DNA of 64,000 nt, from positions 124,001 to 188,000 of the forward strand of contig NZ_AAXW01000003.1 of the NCBI RefSeq assembly GCF_000169335.1, written 5' to 3'. The position numbers and the translations under genes are program-made. Each line of letters opens with the position of its first letter. The stretch's first letter is position 1. The notes below the pieces were generated by a model. The model searched no databases, had not been told where the DNA came from, and saw only the letters and a list, made by a program, of their open reading frames with translations. The DNA comes from Crocosphaera chwakensis CCY0110. Its GTDB lineage: Bacteria > Cyanobacteriota > Cyanobacteriia > Cyanobacteriales > Microcystaceae. Shown here piece by piece: positions 43,524 through 52,435 of this stretch.

Positions 43524-44276
43524 TTATTTAATAAAGATCATTTCTTGTTGATTAGATAAACTTTCATCATAATGATATCCTAAACCAGAATAATCTTTAA
43601 GCTCTGAAGGATCATCAATTTGATTTTGTATAATCCAATTTGTCATTAACCCTCTACTTTTCTTCGCTATAATTCCAATAGTTTTGAGTTTTCTATTTCT
43701 CATTTCTTTAAAAGACACTTTCAAGATAGGATACTTAAAGAGTTTTGAATCGATTATACGAGAATATTCATCAGAAGCCAAATTAAGTAAGACTTTAGTT
43801 TGATGTTGTTCTAATTCATTATTTAATTGATGAGTAACTTTTTGAGTCCAAAATTGATAAAGATTATCCGCTTTTTCTGTTTTCAGACGGGTACTCATTT
43901 CTAGTCGATAAGGACTCATTTTATCAAGAGGTCGTAAAATACCATATAACCCTGATATAATTCGTAAATGGTTCTGAGCAAATAAATAATCTTTATCCTT
44001 GAATTTCTCTAATTCTAATTGTTTAAATACATCTCCTCGATAAGCTAAAATAGAAGCTTGTTTTTGAGATGTATCAAATAATTGAAATCGTTGATAATTT
44101 AAGTTAGCTAATGATTTACTTACCCCTAGTAATTGCCCTAATTGTTCAGACGTAAACGTTTGAAGCGAGTCAAGTAAAAAATTAGCATCTTCTTGATAAA
44201 TAGCTTGTGTTGTTTCAGGAACGGTAAAAACATCATCAAACACTAAGGTTTTAGCTGAAGAAAGAATTAAAAGCAT
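43524..44276 (-). CDS. yaaA: Peroxide stress protein YaaA (UPF0246)
   Basis: A 250-aa protein starting MLLILSSAKTLVFDD, then RISGLYGILRPLDKMSPYRLEM, then NLASDEYSRIID and KTIGIIAKKSRGLMTNWII, the block order of YaaA. YaaA limits intracellular iron-driven damage during peroxide stress and binds DNA. Full length, intact. No operon partner. Confidence 0.93.
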   Translation of the reverse strand: MLLILSSAKTLVFDDVFTVPETTQAIYQEDANFLLDSLQTFTSEQLGQLLGVSKSLANLNYQRFQLFDTSQKQASILAYRGDVFKQLELEKFKDKDYLFAQNHLRIISGLYGILRPLDKMSPYRLEMSTRLKTEKADNLYQFWTQKVTHQLNNELEQHQTKVLLNLASDEYSRIIDSKLFKYPILKVSFKEMRNRKLKTIGIIAKKSRGLMTNWIIQNQIDDPSELKDYSGLGYHYDESLSNQQEMIFIK

Positions 44277-44390
44277 TTAATAGGAACATCATAATTAATG
44301 ATTAGCTTATTTATTTTACCTTATAATCGAGATTAATTATATTTTTAAAATTATAAAAAATCAAGAGGTACTAACATGATAAAATGAGAT

Positions 44391-44666
44391 TTGGATTTGG
44401 TAACACTCAATCTAATAGAACTCAATTATCAACATTTGAACTTTACTATTATCAACGCAACCCCTGGACTTACTACCAACGAACAAATCTTAGAACTCTT
44501 AGAAAACTATCCCAACGGGTTGACTGCTAAGCAATTAAGTCAATTACTTAATCGACCTGTCTCTATGATACAAATTTGTTTAAAATTGTTAGTTATTTGT
44601 CAAAAACTTAGAAGTCATGAAATAAATATGAGACAAGTATATTATTTAACTAACACTCAAAAATGA
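44391..44666 (+). CDS. Winged-helix-like small protein
   Basis: A 91-aa frame starting at TTG 44391; no in-frame ATG is available until late, so the start is uncertain. Residues 30-85 look like a winged helix: NEQILELLENYPNGLTAKQL, SQLLNRPVSMIQICLKLLVI, and a wing ending RQVYYLTN. A regulator is possible, but no target can be proposed. Another frame opens with ATG at 44384 but yields only a short product. Confidence 0.45.
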   Translation: MDLVTLNLIELNYQHLNFTIINATPGLTTNEQILELLENYPNGLTAKQLSQLLNRPVSMIQICLKLLVICQKLRSHEINMRQVYYLTNTQK

Positions 44667-44729
44667 AATAGTATTTATCATGGAGACACACACTGAAAAC
44701 CTTTGTAATCATTAACATTCTTTTTCAAT

Positions 44730-45473
44730 ATGCAAGTCAAACGACAAAACATTAGTATCCTAGTAGACGACAATGCGATGAGAATCTACCTCGTTAGTCC
44801 CGACAAAGTTGGAAAATATCCAGGAATTTTATTTTACAGTGATATTTATCAACTAGGTTCTCCTATAGCTCGTTTAGCGGATCATTTAGCTGGATACGGT
44901 TTTGTAGTGGCTGCTCCAGAAATCTATCATCGTCAGTTACCTCTTGGCACAGTGATTGAACCTACGGATATAGGAAAGATTCAAGGGAACGAAGCAGCGA
45001 GAAAAACCGCTACCTCAGAGTTTGATACCGATGCGAATGCTGTGATTGATTTTTTGAGTAAACATGAGGGAGTCGTCTCTCAATCAATAGGTGCGATGGG
45101 GTTTTGTATTGGAGGACATTTAGCTTGTCGAGCAGCCTTGAATCCCTTGATTAAAGCCTCCGTGTGTGTCTATCCCACAGGAATTCATAGTGGTAAATTG
45201 GGAAGAGAAAAGGCCGATACTTTAACAAGACTTTCTGAAATTCAAGGGGAACTTTTATTAATTTTTGGCACTTTAGACCCCCATGTTCCGGAAGATGGAA
45301 GAATTATCATTAAGCAAGCCTTAGAAAAAGCTAAAATTAGACACCAAATCAGAGAATATCAAGCTAATCATACTTTTATGAGAGATGATGGCTATCGGTT
45401 TGATCCCGTTGCTACCGATCAAGCAATGCAAGAAATTCTCTCTTTTTTTCAGTCTACATTCGTTAATAAGTAA
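44730..45473 (+). CDS. Dienelactone hydrolase family protein
   Basis: A 247-aa alpha/beta hydrolase. The catalytic nucleophile is Cys in MGFCIGGHLACRA (dienelactone hydrolase type), Asp lies in FGTLDPHVPEDGR, and His in EYQANHTFMRDDG. These enzymes open enol-lactones but often have other natural substrates. Intact and monocistronic. Confidence 0.88.
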   Translation: MQVKRQNISILVDDNAMRIYLVSPDKVGKYPGILFYSDIYQLGSPIARLADHLAGYGFVVAAPEIYHRQLPLGTVIEPTDIGKIQGNEAARKTATSEFDTDANAVIDFLSKHEGVVSQSIGAMGFCIGGHLACRAALNPLIKASVCVYPTGIHSGKLGREKADTLTRLSEIQGELLLIFGTLDPHVPEDGRIIIKQALEKAKIRHQIREYQANHTFMRDDGYRFDPVATDQAMQEILSFFQSTFVNK

Positions 45474-45495
45474 GCAGCTAATTAATGATTCTTGT

Positions 45496-46635
45496 TTATT
45501 GCAAAACCCAACCATTGGCTTGACACACAGCAATTCCATCACCCCTAGGTTGCGCTAAAGACGATAAACACCAATAATGTTCTCCATCAAAAACAACACC
45601 ATCTTTGACATACGTTAGTTTAGACACAGGTTGCCAACTACTTTCTCCTTCTTCATCATAATACTGATACTGTCCATTCTTTATCGTTAATCCCATCCCC
45701 ACTGGACCTATCCAATAATTTCCTTCTCTGAATTTCATCAAAGAATTTGATTGAACTTCTCTGTTTTCCTTTAGATAGTTTTCTTGAATCAAAAAAGCTT
45801 TTAAAGCGGTAGGAAAGTCAGGGTATTTATTAGTCACATTTCCTTGTTCGTCATAAATCTCTAATCCCCAATCTGAGTTTTTATCATAACGAGCTAACAT
45901 CAACTTCCAACCGTCTTCATATTCCCCTAAAAGAATTTTTTGAGCAACATAACCAGCTAATATCCCATTAATCTCATAATCGTCCTTTTCTCTTTCTTGA
46001 ATGGCTTCATACATTCTTTTTAGAGTTTCTCTTAAAATTTTGGGATGATTACGAGTAACATTATTAAGTTTTCCCTTTTCAAAACTATAAATGAGTCTAG
46101 GAGGAAAAGAACCAGCGTAAGAACTAAATTTATAAAGAAAAGAATTATCATAAGTCAAGAATTCTAATTTTCCATCCTCATTAATATCTTCAAAACTACC
46201 TCCAATACCATCTAGATAGCCTGTTTGTGTTTTAATAAATTGCGTATTATCCCAAGTATAAATAATATGATTGGTACAACAATGTGCGCCTCCACTAAAA
46301 GTTTTAATCACCACTTCATCTATCCCATTTTTATCTAAATCTTGTAAAAAAACTTCTCCAGTGTATCGAGTGTACTCTTTAGCCTCAACTTGTTTTTGAT
46401 CATTATAGTAAATTGAGTAAGATAAATTTTTATCGTCTGATGAATCCGAATAATTTATATCATTCGGAGTGTAACTAACAGAGACTTTAATGGCTCCAGA
46501 TTGGATAATTTTGTCAGTAAACGGAGTATCTCCTTCAATCTCAATATTTGAAGTAGCTAGTATTCTATTCGGCAAGCCTAACATCATAAAAGTATTTAGT
46601 GAAAGGAGACATAAAAGATAATTAATAATTTTCAT
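45496..46635 (-). CDS. Secreted hypothetical protein with FG-GAP-like motifs
   Basis: A 379-aa protein with an N-terminal signal peptide (YLLCLLSLNTFMMLGLP). Residues 95-160 have FG-GAP/VCBS-like motifs: LQDLDKNGIDEVVIKTFSGG, and SFEDINEDGKLEFLTYDNSF. CC in GGAHCCTNH is conserved-looking. A late segment (GNYWIGPVGMGLTIKNGQYQ) looks like a separate beta domain. Exported, function unknown. Confidence 0.7.
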   Translation of the reverse strand: MKIINYLLCLLSLNTFMMLGLPNRILATSNIEIEGDTPFTDKIIQSGAIKVSVSYTPNDINYSDSSDDKNLSYSIYYNDQKQVEAKEYTRYTGEVFLQDLDKNGIDEVVIKTFSGGAHCCTNHIIYTWDNTQFIKTQTGYLDGIGGSFEDINEDGKLEFLTYDNSFLYKFSSYAGSFPPRLIYSFEKGKLNNVTRNHPKILRETLKRMYEAIQEREKDDYEINGILAGYVAQKILLGEYEDGWKLMLARYDKNSDWGLEIYDEQGNVTNKYPDFPTALKAFLIQENYLKENREVQSNSLMKFREGNYWIGPVGMGLTIKNGQYQYYDEEGESSWQPVSKLTYVKDGVVFDGEHYWCLSSLAQPRGDGIAVCQANGWVLQ

Positions 46636-46698
46636 AAATTAGTTACAGATAAGTTCTATAGCATTTTCATTTGAGTTGTAAGCGGGCTAGTTTAGTAA

Positions 46699-46728
46699 GG
46701 CAGGAGGCAGAGGGCAGGAGGCAGGAGT
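46699..46728. repeat. GGCAGGA short tandem repeats
   Basis: GGCAGGAGGCAGAGGGCAGG and a further GAGGCAGGAG unit: a degenerate heptamer run of the cyanobacterial STRR type. It sits in the gap between divergent genes. Confidence 0.6.
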
Positions 46729-46781
46729 AAGTTTTCACATTTCATTTGTAAACACTATAGTTGTAGGTGAGAAGATAAGAA

Positions 46782-47597
46782 ATGATAAAATATTATCATC
46801 TAAACCATAGTTGTATTACATCTATTCAAAAAAAAGTAATGCTAAATAATTCAGATTTAATTTTAGTGGCAGGTGCTACCGGTGGTGTTGGTCAATTAGT
46901 GGTAGCTAAATTATTAGAAAAAAATCTTTCTGTTCGTGCTTTAACTCGAAATCAAAGTAAAGCTGAACAGATGTTTAATGATCAAGTGGATATTGTGATT
47001 GGAGATATTCGTTATCCTGATACTCTCGCCTCAATAACACAAGATGTCACTCATATTATCTGTTGTACAGGAACCACCGCTTTTCCTTCACAACGATGGG
47101 ATTTTGCCAACTTATTTGACCCTAAAAATACACCTCAAGCAGTGGATGGAGAAGGCGTTAAAAACTTAATTGTAGCTGCTCCTAAAAACCTCAAACGATT
47201 TGTTTTCGTCTCTTCTTGTGGTGTGTTGAGGAAAGATAGTTTACCTTTTAATATTCTTAATATCTTTGGCGTACTTGATGCCAAACTTTATGCAGAAAAT
47301 ACGCTTAAAAGTTCGGGATTACCTTATACAATTATTCGACCAGGACGATTAATTGATGGTCCGTACACCTCTTATGATCTTAATACTTTACTTAGAGCTA
47401 AAACTGATGGAAAGAAAGCAGTTATTCTAGGAACTGGGGATACTTTAAATGGAGAAACTAGCAGAATTGATGTGGCCAATGTTTGTGTTGAATGTTTAAA
47501 GGATGAGATCACAATAAATAAAGCTTTTGATATTATTAATTCAGGAGTAAGACCACCCGTTGTTGATTGGGAAAAACTGTTTAGTGAGTTTAGTTGA
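46782..47597 (+). CDS. Atypical SDR / NAD(P)-binding epimerase-like protein
   Basis: A 271-aa Rossmann protein of the NmrA/atypical SDR type. NAD(P) motif VAGATGGVGQLVVAKL, then SVRALTRNQSKAEQMF, IICCTGTTAFPSQRWDFANL, RFVFVSSCGV and the TIIRPGRLIDG block. Homologues in cyanobacteria and plastids act in chlorophyll or quinone metabolism or as Ycf39-like factors. I call no specific one. The ATG at 46839 (MLNNSDLILVAGATG) is an alternative start nearer the fold. Confidence 0.8.
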   Translation: MIKYYHLNHSCITSIQKKVMLNNSDLILVAGATGGVGQLVVAKLLEKNLSVRALTRNQSKAEQMFNDQVDIVIGDIRYPDTLASITQDVTHIICCTGTTAFPSQRWDFANLFDPKNTPQAVDGEGVKNLIVAAPKNLKRFVFVSSCGVLRKDSLPFNILNIFGVLDAKLYAENTLKSSGLPYTIIRPGRLIDGPYTSYDLNTLLRAKTDGKKAVILGTGDTLNGETSRIDVANVCVECLKDEITINKAFDIINSGVRPPVVDWEKLFSEFS

Positions 47598-47646
47598 ATT
47601 ATGATGATAAGATATTTACTTATTGTTGGTTAGGACTAATTTTATT

Positions 47647-47871
47647 ATGTGGCGAGTTAATGTTCATTGTAATGGAGATGCTTGGAAACAGTCGGGTGCT
47701 GATTTTAAAACCATGACAGAAAATTATCAACTGGAATTAATAGGTTCTCAAAAAATGCCTGATGAGACAAGAATTATGGCTTATAAAATGGATGACATTA
47801 GTGAGGTTGAAACTTTCATAGAAGATTGTACCAAATTTTCTGGATTTACGGCTGACTTTGAATCTTTGTAA
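47647..47871 (+). CDS. Small hypothetical protein (74 aa)
   Basis: Start taken at ATG 47647 (MWRVNVHCNGDAWKQSGADF), which gives a compact alpha/beta protein with an ending FIEDCTKFSGFTADFESL. The frame is open further upstream to a TTG, which looks spurious. It starts 49 bases after the SDR gene and could be co-transcribed. Unknown function. Confidence 0.6.
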   Translation: MWRVNVHCNGDAWKQSGADFKTMTENYQLELIGSQKMPDETRIMAYKMDDISEVETFIEDCTKFSGFTADFESL

Positions 47872-47943
47872 AAGATTTGATGACAAAAAGTATAAATTTA
47901 GCTTTGGTCAGTTTAGTATTATAATGAATTAACTGATTATCTT

Positions 47944-48840
47944 TTATTCAACAGGTTTAACCAGAAGTAAAACTGATTTAATTGAACGTTGAATTACGTT
48001 TCCGTCTGTTGATTTCTTTCCATAAAAACTCTCACCTTGATGAAAGAAAGATGAAGAACTTCCCCCATCTAAGTTCATTGCTGACGTGACTTCTAAACTT
48101 TCTAAAAAATCTCTCAATTCTAATAAAGATAATCCTGTTGATGGGGATTTTTGCTCTACCATCATCCAAAGAACATCTCCTGATGAAGTAATACCGATCG
48201 CCGTCCGTGCATTGGCTCTTTTGAGTCCCAAGGGATCACGAGAGATTTGACCATTAACGGACTCGAAGAAAGCTTCTTCTTCTGCACTGAGATTAGGAAG
48301 CAGTTGTGGCCCACCTCCAATAGCTTCAGTCAGTTGACAATTTTCTGGTGTCCGATCTTGATGGTAAGTAATGGCATAACGAGTGAGTTTACCACACTGA
48401 TAACGACGAAACTCACTACGATTAAGGATTTTTTTAAGATAGGGTTTTAACTGTGCATTATCTATCAATCTCGGATTATTTGAAGGATCAGCAATGACTT
48501 TTCCCTGTTGGACTACATAAGAAGTTGTTTGACTATTTACTGGGTCAAAAAAGCCTCCATTTAAGACGGCAATTGCTTCAGTTTCTATGGCAAAATCTTC
48601 TATAGTCTTTAAAGTATTAGAAACAGCTACATCAATTTTAAAATGACTTTCAGCAGGAATTAATAAAGTATGAACTTTAGCTGTAGGGAGTTCATGAATT
48701 TTGTGAACCAGAGGACGGGATGTGACTTCAGCACTGTTGACTGGATTGTTTGATAAAGTTTCTGGTTCTGATCTCGTTTGACAAGAAGTGAGAAGAAGAT
48801 GAAACAAAAGTAGCTTGATTATAATTCGCCTCAAGTCCAA
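47944..48840 (-). CDS. Phosphodiester glycosidase (NAGPA-domain) lipoprotein
   Basis: A 298-aa exported protein. N-terminal signal with a lipobox (LLFHLLLTSCQT, Cys at residue 20). The NAGPA domain shows AVLNGGFFDPVNSQTTSYVV, EAIGGGPQLLP, ARTAIGITSSGDVLWMMV and the final AMNLDGGSSSSFFHQG, which carries the conserved Asp and Gly-Gly. The family removes sugar caps or cleaves phosphodiesters; the cyanobacterial substrate is not known. Standalone. Confidence 0.88.
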   Translation of the reverse strand: MDLRRIIIKLLLFHLLLTSCQTRSEPETLSNNPVNSAEVTSRPLVHKIHELPTAKVHTLLIPAESHFKIDVAVSNTLKTIEDFAIETEAIAVLNGGFFDPVNSQTTSYVVQQGKVIADPSNNPRLIDNAQLKPYLKKILNRSEFRRYQCGKLTRYAITYHQDRTPENCQLTEAIGGGPQLLPNLSAEEEAFFESVNGQISRDPLGLKRANARTAIGITSSGDVLWMMVEQKSPSTGLSLLELRDFLESLEVTSAMNLDGGSSSSFFHQGESFYGKKSTDGNVIQRSIKSVLLLVKPVE

Positions 48841-48989
48841 AAATCTCCCTTAAATTTTGACAACATAGAGATTGACTCAATTATAACCACAATTCTATCA
48901 ACTATTAAAGGGCAAAGTAAAACCATAAATGAAAAAGATAACAGTTCACAATGCTGCTACACGACTAAAAGGTGCTAGGTTGAAAATGT

Positions 48990-49859
48990 TTATCCAATTT
49001 CTAAACTGGTTACTCCGAAAATCTTATTCCAATTTAGTAATGGTGGTTGATGAGTATACATTCTCACACATTCAAAAATCAACTCCATTTTATAAGATGT
49101 CACTAAGGAAATGGCTTCTCTATTAAGATCAGGAACATCAATATAGATATTATTATTATTAGCATAAGTTGATAAAGCTAGTAGTAATTTCTCTGCGATT
49201 GCTTGGTTTTCAGAAAACAAAGGTCCAATTTTAAATCCTTCAACGCACTTTCTAATGACTCCATATCCAACAATTTTATCTTTTTCTACAACAGCATACC
49301 CTTGACTATTTGATTGCTTGATCCAAAGTTCTAAAAATTGCGCTCGAAACTGAGGAAAATACTGACTATCGTAATCACAGATTTGATTAAAATCAACTTC
49401 ATTAATATCAACAACATCCTGCAAAATTTGTCCTTGAATAACTCCTTTATAGCGTAAATGTAGATGATCTGATTTAAAGTCCCATTTTTGATAATTATGA
49501 ACTTGCTGAAAAACTGCATCTAACGCTGCCGATTGATTACCAATTAACTTAAACGCTTCTTGAAATGTTTTTAAACCATATCCTTGATGACGAAATTCTG
49601 ACTTGACAATATACAGCCCAATAAAGTTAAAGTTTTTATTATATCTAATAACAGCAATACAACTAATAGGATTACCATTTAATTTTCCTATTAAAAATCC
49701 CTTCTTATCTGTAACGTAATAATTGTAAGCGTCATTAACTCCTGGATTCCATCCTTCTGCTTCTGCCCAAGATAATGCTAGTTTAACCTCATCCGTCGTC
49801 ATAGGAGAAACAACAAAGTCTTGATTAGTGTTTGTCAATTCATTGGCTAATTGATTCAT
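48990..49859 (-). CDS. Tandem GNAT acetyltransferase
   Basis: A 289-aa protein with two GNAT folds. The N-terminal one is complete: VSPMTTDEVKLALSWAEAEG, then FIGLYIVKSEFRHQGYGLKT (motif A core HQGYGL). The C-terminal one (residues 155-280, VDINEVDFNQICDYDSQYFP ... GYGVIRKCVEGFKIGPLF) matches the YitH-like acetyltransferase second domain. Substrate unknown. Confidence 0.82.
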   Translation of the reverse strand: MNQLANELTNTNQDFVVSPMTTDEVKLALSWAEAEGWNPGVNDAYNYYVTDKKGFLIGKLNGNPISCIAVIRYNKNFNFIGLYIVKSEFRHQGYGLKTFQEAFKLIGNQSAALDAVFQQVHNYQKWDFKSDHLHLRYKGVIQGQILQDVVDINEVDFNQICDYDSQYFPQFRAQFLELWIKQSNSQGYAVVEKDKIVGYGVIRKCVEGFKIGPLFSENQAIAEKLLLALSTYANNNNIYIDVPDLNREAISLVTSYKMELIFECVRMYTHQPPLLNWNKIFGVTSLEIG

Positions 49860-50226
49860 TTATTATCTTAATTTTTACTTGACTTTCTATTGTGTTATCT
49901 TAGTCGTTTCCACTCTTCGTTTCACTCGCCTCGTTAAACTCGTCCTGGTTAAATATAAAGATAAAACACACAGCAAATCTATTATACCCCTTAAAAAACC
50001 CCGTCAAGGGACTTGTGGGGCTATATTTGAGGTCGTTGCGCCTCGTGCGCCGTATCAAGTTTGCTGGTAAAACTCAAAGGTTATTTTACGGCACTGGCAC
50101 ATTTATTTATTTGCCCCAACCGCCCTATGACGGGGGGTTATCGCTTTCACATGATTATTGGGTTAATCAAAGTCAACATTGAAAATCTTTGGTTGCCTAA
50201 TGAAAATGCTCAGAAAGAAAAGGAAT
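49860..50226. other. Intergenic region left of the IS, no gene recognised
   Basis: Several frames are open for 30-60 codons but none has a convincing start or family. A short in-frame stretch YGTGTFIYLPQPPYDGG is seen near 50084-50138 and may be a relic of a lost gene. It is GC-richer than its surroundings in part. The IS target site lies at its right end. Confidence 0.4.
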
Positions 50227-50259
50227 AATTAGGGTTTGCTGAAAAAGTTTCTCCAAAAT

Positions 50260-51786
50260 TTATGCGGCCAAAAGCCGATAATTTCCCTGCCAATTAATAA
50301 TTTTTCTTTCTATAAATTTGCTATAAATATAATTTTCATTAATATAATTGTGGTTGAATAGTTCATCAGTTTTAATATTAATGAATAACCACAAATAAAG
50401 CGACAAAAACTGCCGAAGCAGTCTGGAAAGATTGACAACTAGAAAGGTAATGGCAATAGAAGTTTCTGAGGTTTCAGGGAGTTTAGTCATGACGAGATTC
50501 AAGCTAAACGAAGATTTAGCTTGTCCAAATTTTCCCTCAATAGCATTTCGGAAACTTTCGTCTGAGCGAGCTTGTTTCTTCTCTTCTTCACTGACATTTT
50601 TCGGAGGTCTTCCTAACTTCGGACCACTAATTCTTATTCCTCTCTCTTTACACCAATTTCTATTTTCTCTAGTTCTATAAATTTTATCAACATGAACAGA
50701 TTCGGGATAATAGCCAAACATTTCTCTATACTTTTCTACTTGTTCTTTTAAATGACAAGATTCATTTAAGTTTTCCCAACTTATTCGGTCTAAAAATACA
50801 TAATTATCCACACAGCTAACCGAGAGCTTAGCTCCAAACTCTATTGGTTTTCCTGCTTTTCCTCTGACTATAGGACGAATATGGGGTTGAGTTAAACTTA
50901 CAATTCTTTGGGGAACACTCTGGGTTTTATTCTCCCACATTACTCGTTGTTGTTTATAAACTTTTTTGATAGTTTCTAGAAGATTTTGCTGTCTTTTACT
51001 CAGATTTTTGAGGGAAGCCCCAGCTTGATTCAAGTCTTCTATATGTCCTAGATTGTTCTTAACGTATTTCAACTGTTTTTCTATAGCTTTTCTCCTTTCT
51101 TGATAAGAAACTTTTCCTTTTTTAGCTACCTTTAAATATTCTTTTCTGGCAATGTGTCTAGAAATTCTCGGTTTTTTCCTCAGTTTTCCTCTTAAAGCTT
51201 TATAAAGATTGTCTATTATTCTTTCTGTCTCAATTCTAGCTTGATTTAATATTCCTAAATCTGTCGGATATTTTATATCGGCCGGCGCACAAGTTGCATC
51301 TAGTATTAGTTTACCTCGATTTTTTAGTTTTTTTCCTTTTTCTTGGGGTAAATCCTTTTTTTTTATTTCTTTATCAAGCTTTTCTTTCTCTTTTTTCACT
51401 ATTTCTTTATTTATTTTATTCACCAAATCTACATCAATCCTTTTCCTAAAATGAACTAGCATTGAAGCTTCCACTGGTGGCTCTTGTTGATAACAATTTA
51501 AACCTATAAAGTATTGTAGATAAGGATTTTCTCTAATCTGTTCTATTGTTTCTCTATCACTTGTTCCTAACTTTTCCTTAATAATTAATATCCCTAATGC
51601 CATTCTAAATGGTTTAGCTGGCGCACCTTTTTCTGCTGAAAAAAGTTTAGCATATTCTTCTTCAAAATCATCCCAAGGTATTAGTTCTGCCATGATTACC
51701 CAACGATTACTTGGGGATAATTTTCCCTCGAAGGGCAATTCAAAATTTTCTGGGGCGGGTGAAGGCTGCTCCTCTTTTCGATACAT
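50260..51786 (-). CDS. IS5/IS1182-superfamily transposase
   Basis: A full-length 508-aa DDE transposase. N-terminal DUF772-type part (PFRMALGILIIKEKLGTSDR, then PYLQYFIGLNCYQQEPPVEA). The catalytic Asp region is KLILDATCAPADIKYPTDLG. A long basic coiled insertion separates it from the second Asp area SVHVDKIYRTRENRNWCKE. The late Glu is in RNAIEGKFGQAKSSF. No lesion found, so it may be active. The exact IS family (IS5 or IS1182) needs a search. Confidence 0.85.
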   Translation of the reverse strand: MYRKEEQPSPAPENFELPFEGKLSPSNRWVIMAELIPWDDFEEEYAKLFSAEKGAPAKPFRMALGILIIKEKLGTSDRETIEQIRENPYLQYFIGLNCYQQEPPVEASMLVHFRKRIDVDLVNKINKEIVKKEKEKLDKEIKKKDLPQEKGKKLKNRGKLILDATCAPADIKYPTDLGILNQARIETERIIDNLYKALRGKLRKKPRISRHIARKEYLKVAKKGKVSYQERRKAIEKQLKYVKNNLGHIEDLNQAGASLKNLSKRQQNLLETIKKVYKQQRVMWENKTQSVPQRIVSLTQPHIRPIVRGKAGKPIEFGAKLSVSCVDNYVFLDRISWENLNESCHLKEQVEKYREMFGYYPESVHVDKIYRTRENRNWCKERGIRISGPKLGRPPKNVSEEEKKQARSDESFRNAIEGKFGQAKSSFSLNLVMTKLPETSETSIAITFLVVNLSRLLRQFLSLYLWLFINIKTDELFNHNYINENYIYSKFIERKIINWQGNYRLLAA

Positions 51787-51868
51787 TTGTTCTTGACTAA
51801 CAACTGCAAGGTATCCCTACCAATTTTAGCGGTTTTTAGCTGCACTAGCTGATCTTTTTTTGTCATCG

Positions 51869-51911
51869 AATATGAGTGTAACCTTTTGATAACAAGGGTT
51901 ACACTCATATT
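51869..51911. repeat. Palindrome inside the IS right end
   Basis: Arms AATATGAGTGTAACC and GGTTACACTCATATT, 15 bp, around a 13-base centre. It sits between the transposase start and the right terminal repeat, where it could act as a transposase-binding or read-through-blocking hairpin. Confidence 0.75.
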
Positions 51912-51922
51912 CAGCAAACCCT

Positions 51923-52017
51923 AATTAAGACAATATTCTTTTGATAACTCTACCGTTTGAAAGATGAATAGATTTATTTTGAGTCGTTAAGGTAATAAAT
52001 AGTAGCTAAACTAATTA
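51923..52017. repeat. 95-bp exact direct repeat, copy 2
   Basis: Identical to 28659-28753. Its left edge is the target site of the IS at 50231-51922. Its right edge is 13 bases before the ATG of the DUF6335 gene, so it holds that gene's leader and perhaps its promoter. Confidence 0.9.
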
Positions 52018-52030
52018 GTTTATTTTATTT

Positions 52031-52432
52031 ATGGTACAGACAAACAATTCTTCTCAACCCAAATCCTCATCTAATCCCAACGAAATACCCGATCGCCAAA
52101 TTACCGAACCGTCTGAACCGAATACTATTCCGCCAGGAGTTAGCGATCGCAACACCAGAATGGGTGCAACCATCGAATCCAATGAATATCGCCTTGCTTC
52201 GGGGGAAAACACCACAGCAGGAGATCCTGACGCAATGACAGAACAAGCTAAAGTAGTGGGAGAAGAAGCGATCGGCGGTGATACTCCTACACCAGATCAA
52301 AATAATGTTGACGATATTGGGGATGCAACTGGTGTTAACTTTGCACCCGCAGAACCAGTTGAAGTGTTTGACGAAATGCAACAACGGGATAGCGATCGCT
52401 TTGAACTTGATCCCAATTCTAAAGAATCTTAA
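52031..52432 (+). CDS. DUF6335 family protein
   Basis: A 133-aa acidic protein. The first 55 residues are polar and disordered (PKSSSNPNEIPDRQITEPSE). The DUF6335 core reads LASGENTTAGDPDAMTEQAK, then GEEAIGGDTPTPDQNNVDDI and ends DSDRFELDPNS. The family occurs in cyanobacteria with no known function. The gene uses the 95-bp repeat as leader, and the next gene starts 3 bases after its stop, implying co-expression. Confidence 0.75.
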   Translation: MVQTNNSSQPKSSSNPNEIPDRQITEPSEPNTIPPGVSDRNTRMGATIESNEYRLASGENTTAGDPDAMTEQAKVVGEEAIGGDTPTPDQNNVDDIGDATGVNFAPAEPVEVFDEMQQRDSDRFELDPNSKES

Positions 52433-52435
52433 TAA

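Larger units (their letters stand above)
50231..51922. mobile_element. Complete IS with 13-bp ends and 4-bp AATT target repeats
   Basis: Terminal inverted repeats AGGGTTTGCTGAA (50231-50243) and TTCAGCAAACCCT (51910-51922). AATT flanks both sides (50227-50230, 51923-51926). Length 1692 bp. Carries one intact transposase gene. The right end has an internal hairpin (51869-51911), a variant of which remains at 15241-15280. Confidence 0.9.

Noticed and set aside
48929..49126. A plus-strand frame overlapping the GNAT gene end.
   Set aside because: Antisense to clear GNAT coding sequence, with no recognisable domain.
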